Position numbers and translations under genes: made by a program | In this document: positions 58,809 to 64,000 of the stretch, in pieces | How the letters are laid out: each line of letters opens with the position of its first letter | How positions within the stretch are numbered: position 1 is the stretch's first letter | From: Aeromonas sanarellii | GTDB lineage: Bacteria > Pseudomonadota > Gammaproteobacteria > Enterobacterales > Aeromonadaceae | Assembly: GCF_000820085.1 (NCBI RefSeq) | Contig: NZ_CDBN01000038.1 | Coordinates: 62,001 to 126,000, forward strand | Direction of reading: 5' to 3' | DNA length: 64,000 bases | Notes under the pieces: model-generated | Databases searched by the model: none | What the model was told of the DNA's origin: nothing | Seen by the model: only the letters and a program-made list of their open reading frames with translations

Positions 58809-60109
58809 TCAGCCACCTCCTGCAACCAGCGGGCAATCGTGCGCAGGCCATGGCCCTTGGCACCGGTCGCCCAGAGATCGTTGCCGGACTTCTGATAGGA
58901 GGCAGCCAGATCCAGGTGTACCCAGCCTTTGCCCTCGTCACGCACGAAGCGCGACAGGAAGGCGGCGGCCGTGGTGGCGCCGGCGGTGCCTTCGGCGGAG
59001 GCCACGTTGCCCAGATCGGCGAAGGCCGAGGTGAGCTGGCCCGCGTGCCAGGACTCGAGCGGCAGGGGCCAGGCCTTCTCGTGCTCGGCACGGGCGGCGG
59101 CGAGGGCGCGCACCTGCTCTGCCTCATCCAGGGCGAAGACGGCGTTGTAGTCCCGGCCCAGCGCCGTCTTGGCGGCACCGGTCAGGGTGGCGGCGTCGAG
59201 GATGTGGGCGGCGCCGCTCTCGCTCGCGGCCAACAGGCCGTCCGCCAGCACCAGTCGACCCTCAGCGTCGGTGTTCTGGATCTCCACCGAGATGCCGTTC
59301 TTGTAGGTGAGGATGTCACCGAGCTTGAAGGCGTGGCCGGAGACCAGGTTTTCCGCACAGCAGAGGATGAGCTTGACCCGCTTGTCGAGGCCCCGGCTGA
59401 TGGCCAGCGCCAGGGCACCGGTCACCATGGCTGCTCCCCCCATGTCGGACTTCATCGGCAGCATGTTGTCGGAGGACTTCATGGAGTAGCCGCCGGAGTC
59501 GAAGGTGATCCCCTTGCCCACCAGGGCCGCCACCACGGGAGCGTTGGCATCCCCGGTCGGGTTGTAGTCGAGCTCAAGCAGCACGGGCTCGCGCTCGCTG
59601 CCGCGACCCACCGACCAGATCCCGATATGGCCGGATTCGCGCAGGGCCTCCCCGGCGGTGATGCGGGCCGTCACCCTGTCACCGGCGAGGCTGCGGATGA
59701 GCAGCAGGGCGGACTCCGCCAGGCTCATGGGGTAGATTGCCTCCGGGCAGCCGTTGGTCACCTCGCGCACCCAGTGGGTCGCCTTGAGCAGGGCCGCCAG
59801 CTCGCCGGCCTCCTGGCCGTTCTGCTCGCCGAAATCGAGCTCGCGCACGCCCTTGGCGGCATAGAAGCCCTGGGCAAAGGCGTAACGACGTTCCAGATCC
59901 CACCCTTCTCCGGCCAGTCTGACCTGCTTGATGCCGGTCGACTCGAGCCGACGCGCCGCACGCTGGACGGTGCGCAGCACGTCCTGCTCCTGAAGGACGC
60001 TGCCCAGATGGATCAGGGCCTGGTCACCACTGAAACTGAGTTGGGCCCCCTCCCCCCAGACAGCAGCGGCAACCTGGGTGGATAATTGTACGTTCATCAT
60101 GTCAGCCAT
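58805..60109 (-). CDS. pepB: Peptidase B, first tandem copy
   Basis: A 434-residue M17 aminopeptidase (Escherichia coli PepB 427). Metal and catalytic blocks are intact: GKGITFDSGGYSMKSS, QNTDAEGRLVLADGLL. It removes N-terminal residues from peptides with broad specificity. It follows the isc-hsc-fdx operon as in Escherichia coli, but behind a terminator. The ATG at 60109 (MADMMNVQLS) has AAGGA 11 nt upstream; ATGs at 60100 and 60097 are alternatives. Confidence 0.94.
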   Translation of the reverse strand: MADMMNVQLSTQVAAAVWGEGAQLSFSGDQALIHLGSVLQEQDVLRTVQRAARRLESTGIKQVRLAGEGWDLERRYAFAQGFYAAKGVRELDFGEQNGQEAGELAALLKATHWVREVTNGCPEAIYPMSLAESALLLIRSLAGDRVTARITAGEALRESGHIGIWSVGRGSEREPVLLELDYNPTGDANAPVVAALVGKGITFDSGGYSMKSSDNMLPMKSDMGGAAMVTGALALAISRGLDKRVKLILCCAENLVSGHAFKLGDILTYKNGISVEIQNTDAEGRLVLADGLLAASESGAAHILDAATLTGAAKTALGRDYNAVFALDEAEQVRALAAARAEHEKAWPLPLESWHAGQLTSAFADLGNVASAEGTAGATTAAAFLSRFVRDEGKGWVHLDLAASYQKSGNDLWATGAKGHGLRTIARWLQEVAE

Positions 60110-60164
60110 GTTCTCTTGCTTCCTTTTTATTGGCACTTCATCAACGAATAGGGAAATCACGGGC

Positions 60165-60199
60165 ACAAAAAAGGCCGCGCCCTCAAGGGTCACGGCCTT
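60165..60199 (-). terminator. Terminator of the isc-hsc-fdx operon
   Basis: Stem AAGGCCG/CGGCCTT with an inner CCCT/AGGG pairing, followed on the minus strand by TTTT. It begins 66 nt after the fdx stop, and leaves no room for iscX. Confidence 0.78.
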
Positions 60200-60265
60200 C
60201 ACCATATCACTACTTCACCGCCGAGTGCTGCACGCGCAATTCACTCATGTGTAATCAGGCGGCCG

Positions 60266-60604
60266 TCAGTGGCGTTCGGAGGCAAGGTTGATGGTGTACT
60301 TGGGCAGCTCCACCACCAGGTCCTCGTCCGCCAGCCTGGCCTGGCAGCTGAGACGGGATTCCGGCTCCAGTCCCCACGCCTTGTCCAGCATGTCGTCTTC
60401 CAGCTCGTCGCTCGGCTCGAGGGAATCGAAGCCTTCGCGCACTATGCAATGGCAGGTTGTACAGGCGCAGGACTTCTCGCAGGCGTGTTCGATCTCGATG
60501 CCGTTGCGCAGGGCCACATCCAGAATGGTCTCGCCGCTCGCACCTTCGAGGGCCGCGCCGTCAGGACAGAGCTCGGGATGGGGCAGAATAATCAGTTTTG
60601 GCAT
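60266..60604 (-). CDS. fdx: 2Fe-2S ferredoxin of the ISC system
   Basis: A 112-residue adrenodoxin-type ferredoxin that supplies electrons to Fe-S cluster assembly. Ligands Cys42, Cys48 and Cys51 in [14 protein letters not shown], with the fourth Cys in RLSCQAR. Starts 1 nt after the hscA stop (TGATATG). Confidence 0.96.
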   Translation of the reverse strand: MPKLIILPHPELCPDGAALEGASGETILDVALRNGIEIEHACEKSCACTTCHCIVREGFDSLEPSDELEDDMLDKAWGLEPESRLSCQARLADEDLVVELPKYTINLASERH

Positions 60605-60605
60605 A

Positions 60606-62453
60606 TCACACCTTGTTGACGTTTTGTCCGGTCAGCACCTTGCGGATGGAGGCGTCCATCCGGCGGGCTGCAAATTCGCCACTGGCGGCATCCGCCGCCT
60701 CGATGGCCACTTTGATTTGATCGGTTGTTCCCGCGTTGCGCATGGTCAGCAGATGGGCGATGGCAGCATCAATCTCGGCACGCTCGGCTGCGTTCAGCAG
60801 CGCCTCGCCATCGGCGGCCAGGGCGGCATTGAGGCTCTCGACCACCCGATCGGCTTCCACCTGCTGCTCCGCCAGCATGCGGGCATCCATGTCCTGCTGG
60901 GCGTTGGCGATGGAGGCACTCAGCATGCTGAGGATGTCCTCCTCCGCCAAGCCATAGGAGGGCTTGACCTGGATCTCGGCCTGCACGCCGGAGGATTTTT
61001 CCATGGCGCTGACCGACAGGAGACCGTCCGCATCCACCTGGAAGGTGACGCGAATGTGGGCCGCCCCCGCCGCCATGGGCGGAATGCCGGTCAGGGTGAA
61101 GCGGGCCAGGGAGCGGCAATCCGCCACCAGCTCGCGCTCCCCCTGAACCACGTGGATCGCCATCGCGGTCTGGCCATCCTTGAAGGTGGTGAACTCCTGG
61201 GCGCGGGCCACCGGAATGGTGGTGTTGCGCGGGATCACCTTCTCGGCGAGACCGCCCATGGTCTCAAGCCCCAGGGAGAGCGGGATCACGTCCAGCAGCA
61301 GCATCTCGGCATCGGGCTTGTTGCCCACCAGGATATCGGCCTGGATAGCGGCACCGATGGCCACCACCTTGTCCGGGTCGATGCTGGTGAGCGGCGGACG
61401 CTGGAAGAAGTCCCCCACCAGCTCGCGCACCAGGGGCACCCGGGTCGAGCCGCCGACCATCACCACCTCCAGCACCTCCTCCTGTTCAAGGCCGGCGTCG
61501 CGCAGGGCGCGGCGACAGGCCAGCAGGGTGCGCTTGACCAGGGGGGTGATGAGGGCGTCAAACTGGCTGCGGGTCACTGTGCCCTGCCAGCCGGCGAAGG
61601 CGCAAGGGACGCAGTCTGCATCGGTCAGGCCGTGCTTGACGCTGGCGGCCAGGTCCAGCAGCTCGCGCTGGGTGCGGGCGTCGAGTTGGCCGGACAAACC
61701 GGCTTGTTCTTTCAGCCAGTCCGCCAGCAGGTGATCGAAGTCATCGCCGCCCAGGGCGGAATCACCGCCGGTGGCCATCACTTCGAACACGCCGCGATGC
61801 AGGCGCAGGATGGAGATATCGAAGGTGCCGCCACCGAGGTCATAGACGGCGATCACCCCTTCCTGACCGGAGTCGAGGCCGTAGGCGATGGCCGCGGCAG
61901 TGGGTTCGTTCAGCAGGCGCAGCACGTGCAGGCCGGCCAGGCGGGCCGCGTCCTTGGTGCCCTGGCGCTGGGCGTCGTCGAAATAGGCGGGCACAGTGAT
62001 GACCACGCCGTCGAGATCGCCCCCCAGGGTACGGGCACCGCGCTCGGCCAGGGCTTTGAGGATCTCGGCCGAGACCTGCACCGGGTTGACCAGCCCCTGG
62101 CGGGTCTGCAACTGGGGCATGCCGTTCTCGGCGGCCACGAATTCATAGGGTTGCTGACGGGTATCCATGTCCGCCAACGCCTTGCCCATCATCCGCTTGA
62201 CCGAGACGATGGTGTTGTGGGGATCGAGGGCGGCTTCACGCTTGGCATCGAAGCCGACACGGATGGCTGCATCCTGGTAGTGCACCACCGAAGGCAGCAG
62301 GAAACGCCCCTGCTCGTCGCAGAGGGTATCGGCCTGGCCGCTGCGCACGGCGGCAACCAGGGAGTTGGTGGTGCCGAGATCGATGCCGACGGCCCGTTTA
62401 TGCTGATGAGGCGCGGCGCTCTGGCCTGGCTCGGCGATTTGCAGTAATGCCAT
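60606..62453 (-). CDS. hscA: Fe-S assembly chaperone HscA
   Basis: A 615-residue Hsp70-family chaperone dedicated to IscU. ATPase motifs [12 protein letters not shown] at about residue 23, [20 protein letters not shown] and [14 protein letters not shown] are intact, and the substrate domain starts near 390. With HscB it releases the cluster from IscU, recognising LPPVK in that protein. It lies 28 nt after hscB. Confidence 0.97.
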   Translation of the reverse strand: MALLQIAEPGQSAAPHQHKRAVGIDLGTTNSLVAAVRSGQADTLCDEQGRFLLPSVVHYQDAAIRVGFDAKREAALDPHNTIVSVKRMMGKALADMDTRQQPYEFVAAENGMPQLQTRQGLVNPVQVSAEILKALAERGARTLGGDLDGVVITVPAYFDDAQRQGTKDAARLAGLHVLRLLNEPTAAAIAYGLDSGQEGVIAVYDLGGGTFDISILRLHRGVFEVMATGGDSALGGDDFDHLLADWLKEQAGLSGQLDARTQRELLDLAASVKHGLTDADCVPCAFAGWQGTVTRSQFDALITPLVKRTLLACRRALRDAGLEQEEVLEVVMVGGSTRVPLVRELVGDFFQRPPLTSIDPDKVVAIGAAIQADILVGNKPDAEMLLLDVIPLSLGLETMGGLAEKVIPRNTTIPVARAQEFTTFKDGQTAMAIHVVQGERELVADCRSLARFTLTGIPPMAAGAAHIRVTFQVDADGLLSVSAMEKSSGVQAEIQVKPSYGLAEEDILSMLSASIANAQQDMDARMLAEQQVEADRVVESLNAALAADGEALLNAAERAEIDAAIAHLLTMRNAGTTDQIKVAIEAADAASGEFAARRMDASIRKVLTGQNVNKV

Positions 62454-62481
62454 GGGTAATCACAATTCCTGCGTTAGAGGG

Positions 62482-63000
62482 TCAAGACTCGAACAGCGAG
62501 TCTTCGAATCGTTCCAGCTCCTCGAGGAGCTTGTCGACAAACTTGAGCTTGCGGACGCAATCCGCGGCGATCAGATCCTCACCCGAGGTGAGAGCCTGGG
62601 TCAGCCGTTGCATCAGAGACTGGTGATCATGCCTGATCTCGCGGCGAAAATCTTGGATCGCCCCCTCAGGATCCGCCTCTCCTTTCAGCTCGGCCAGGCG
62701 TTCACGCCACTCCAGCTGCTGCATCAGGAAGACCGGATCTTGCAGCGTCTGCTGCTCGCCACGCAGTTCGGTACCGCGCAGGGAGAGCAGGTATTCGGCT
62801 CGGCGCAGGGGCGCCTTGAGGGTGGTGAAGGCATCGTTGATCTGGGCGGCACGCTGCACCGCAGCCAACTGCTCCCGTTCGGGGGCGGTGGCAAAACGAT
62901 CGGGGTGGAACCGGGCTTGCAACTGACGGTAGGTGTCAGCCAACTGGCGAGTATCGAGCTCGAAGCCCTCTGCCAGCCCGAACAGCTCGAAATGATTCAT
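62482..63000 (-). CDS. hscB: Fe-S assembly co-chaperone HscB
   Basis: A 172-residue J-protein. The HPD motif that stimulates HscA is at residues 32-34 (RFHPDRFA), followed by a C-terminal helical domain that holds IscU. It lies 133 nt after iscA, an unusually long gap that contains a strong hairpin. Confidence 0.96.
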   Translation of the reverse strand: MNHFELFGLAEGFELDTRQLADTYRQLQARFHPDRFATAPEREQLAAVQRAAQINDAFTTLKAPLRRAEYLLSLRGTELRGEQQTLQDPVFLMQQLEWRERLAELKGEADPEGAIQDFRREIRHDHQSLMQRLTQALTSGEDLIAADCVRKLKFVDKLLEELERFEDSLFES

Positions 63001-63055
63001 CGTACGTCCTCAGACAATACCGCTGGTACCGCAATCACACTCGTCTTGAAGAGAG

Positions 63056-63085
63056 CGGTGGCATGGGCGGGCGCCCATGCCACCG
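63056..63085 (-). other. Strong hairpin in the iscA-hscB gap
   Basis: A perfect 13-bp stem (arms 63056-63068 and 63073-63085) with loop GGGC lies in the 133-nt gap between iscA and hscB. No T-run follows. It may stabilise the upstream iscSUA message or lower expression of hscBA-fdx. Confidence 0.7.
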
Positions 63086-63133
63086 TGTTGATGAGCAAGG
63101 CATCAGGCACTGACACCTGGCCGTCAGGCCCGC

Positions 63134-63457
63134 CTACACGCTGAAACTTTCGCCACAACCGCATTCGCCTTTCGCATTCGGGTTGTTGAACTGGAAACCC
63201 TCGTTGAGGCCTTCCTTCACGAAGTCCAGCTCGGTGCCATCCAGGTGGATCAGGCTCTTGGCATCCACGATGATCTTGACACCTTTCTGCTCGAACACCT
63301 GATCCTCGGCGGCCAGCTCATCCACGAACTCGAGCACATAGGCAAGGCCCGAACAGCCGGTCGTCTTGACGCCGAGGCGCAGGCCTATGCCCTTGCCCCG
63401 GTTGGTCATGAAGGAGGAAACCCGTGCCGCTGCGGCATCTGTCATGGTTATGGCCAT
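63134..63457 (-). CDS. iscA: Fe-S cluster carrier IscA
   Basis: A 107-residue A-type carrier. The three conserved cysteines are Cys35 ([10 protein letters not shown]), Cys99 and Cys101 (GECGCGES). It passes 4Fe-4S clusters to apo-proteins. The ATG at 63457 begins [10 protein letters not shown]; it is 14 nt after iscU. Confidence 0.96.
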   Translation of the reverse strand: MAITMTDAAAARVSSFMTNRGKGIGLRLGVKTTGCSGLAYVLEFVDELAAEDQVFEQKGVKIIVDAKSLIHLDGTELDFVKEGLNEGFQFNNPNAKGECGCGESFSV

Positions 63458-63471
63458 ACTGCTCTCCGGAC

Positions 63472-63855
63472 TTAAAGACCTTTTTTCTGCTTGTAATCGG
63501 CGATGGCGGCCTTGATGGCATCCTCCGCCAGGATGGAGCAGTGGATCTTCACCGGCGGCAGCGCCAGCTCTTCGGCGATGTCGGTGTTCTTGATGCCGGC
63601 CGCTTCGTCCAGGGTCTTGCCCTTGACCCACTCGGTCACCAGGGAGCTGGAGGCGATGGCGGAGCCGCAGCCGTAGGTCTTGAACTTGGCATCTTCGATG
63701 ATGCCGTCATCGCTGATCTTCAGCTGCAGCTTCATCACGTCGCCGCAGGCCGGCGCACCTACCATGCCGGTGGCGACGCTGGGGTCATTCTTGTCGAACC
63801 CACCGACGTTGCGGGGATTCTCGTAGTGGTCGATTACTTTTTCACTGTAAGCCAT
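63472..63855 (-). CDS. iscU: Fe-S cluster scaffold IscU
   Basis: A 127-residue scaffold on which clusters are built. Cys37, Asp39, Cys63 and Cys106 form the cluster site, and LPPVK at residues 99-103 is the HscA recognition motif. It follows iscS after 54 nt that contain a small hairpin. Confidence 0.98.
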   Translation of the reverse strand: MAYSEKVIDHYENPRNVGGFDKNDPSVATGMVGAPACGDVMKLQLKISDDGIIEDAKFKTYGCGSAIASSSLVTEWVKGKTLDEAAGIKNTDIAEELALPPVKIHCSILAEDAIKAAIADYKQKKGL

Positions 63856-63890
63856 ATCTAACTCCTGCTAATTCCGTTGTTCACCAAACA

Positions 63891-63907
63891 CTTGCCAACT
63901 TGGCAAG
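63891..63907 (-). other. Hairpin between iscS and iscU
   Basis: A 7-bp stem CTTGCCA/TGGCAAG with a 3-nt loop in the 54-nt iscS-iscU gap, just after the iscS stop. It might set different mRNA levels for iscS and iscU. Confidence 0.45.
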
Positions 63908-63909
63908 GA

Positions 63910-64000
63910 TCAGTGATGTGCCCATTCGACCGTGTTCAGATCGACGCCGTCCTTGAACATCTCCCACAGGGGGGACATCTCGCGCAGACGACCGATGGAG
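63910..64000 (-). CDS. iscS: Cysteine desulfurase IscS, C-terminal end
   Basis: The last 30 codons of IscS, cut by the right edge of the window. The end SPLWEMFKDGVDLNTVEWAHH matches, in pieces, the Escherichia coli IscS C terminus. IscS provides sulfur from cysteine to IscU; the PLP and Cys loop are outside the window. Confidence 0.9.
   Translation of the reverse strand, partial: SIGRLREMSPLWEMFKDGVDLNTVEWAHH

Overview
The window is ordinary, densely coded gammaproteobacterial chromosome, GC-rich with short gaps. It most resembles Aeromonas: the threonine aldolase at 16151-17167 has the length and residues I associate with the Aeromonas jandaei enzyme, there is a MotC/MotD-type sodium- or proton-driven stator pair, and the housekeeping gene order is that of Enterobacterales and Aeromonadales. 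The species call is inference. I see no insertion sequence, prophage, integron or CRISPR array.

Left part (1-25950). The minus-strand block lapB(partial)-lapA, ihfB, rpsA, cmk covers LPS control, nucleoid architecture, translation and CMP kinase. It is followed by ribA on the plus strand, then a mosaic of small units: a LysR regulator divergent from an MFS exporter around a perfect inverted-repeat operator, yecM, a membrane protein of unknown function, nfsA, an AbgT transporter, a PAS-GGDEF-EAL c-di-GMP protein, a DUF2982 protein, a second LysR regulator, a CheY-CheC fusion next to a lone PAS protein, ltaE, an SDR, an XRE-like regulator, an aldo/keto reductase, an RRM protein, a small membrane protein, mepA, a lemA-TPM-TPM operon, tRNA-Ser(GGA) and a MotC/MotD-like stator pair.

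Centre (25951-41380). A complete 13-gene complex I operon, nuoA-B-CD-E-F-G-H-I-J-K-L-M-N, lies behind a control region with a Fur-like box and a perfect AT-rich palindrome. Three intergenic junctions (E/F, J/K, M/N) carry short, degenerate duplications of the junction itself, each leaving a mini reading frame that links the upstream stop to the downstream start by ATGA overlaps.

Right part (41381-64000). purL faces nuoN and is divergent from mltF; its promoter has a PurR-like operator on the -35. After a small basic ORF, the minus-strand block reads, in transcription order, iscS(partial)-iscU-iscA-hscB-hscA-fdx, a tandem pair of pepB genes, ndk, rlmN-pilF-rodZ-ispG, hisS-yfgM-bamB-der, yfgJ. 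This is the classical Enterobacterales order, but iscX is missing between fdx and pepB, and pepB is duplicated. Between the two pepB copies sits a 35-codon relic made of a pepB start fused to a pepB end, again with ATGA overlaps on both sides.

The most distinctive observation is therefore the repeated duplication of gene-gene junctions inside operons, which yields mini-ORFs that could relay ribosomes from one gene to the next.
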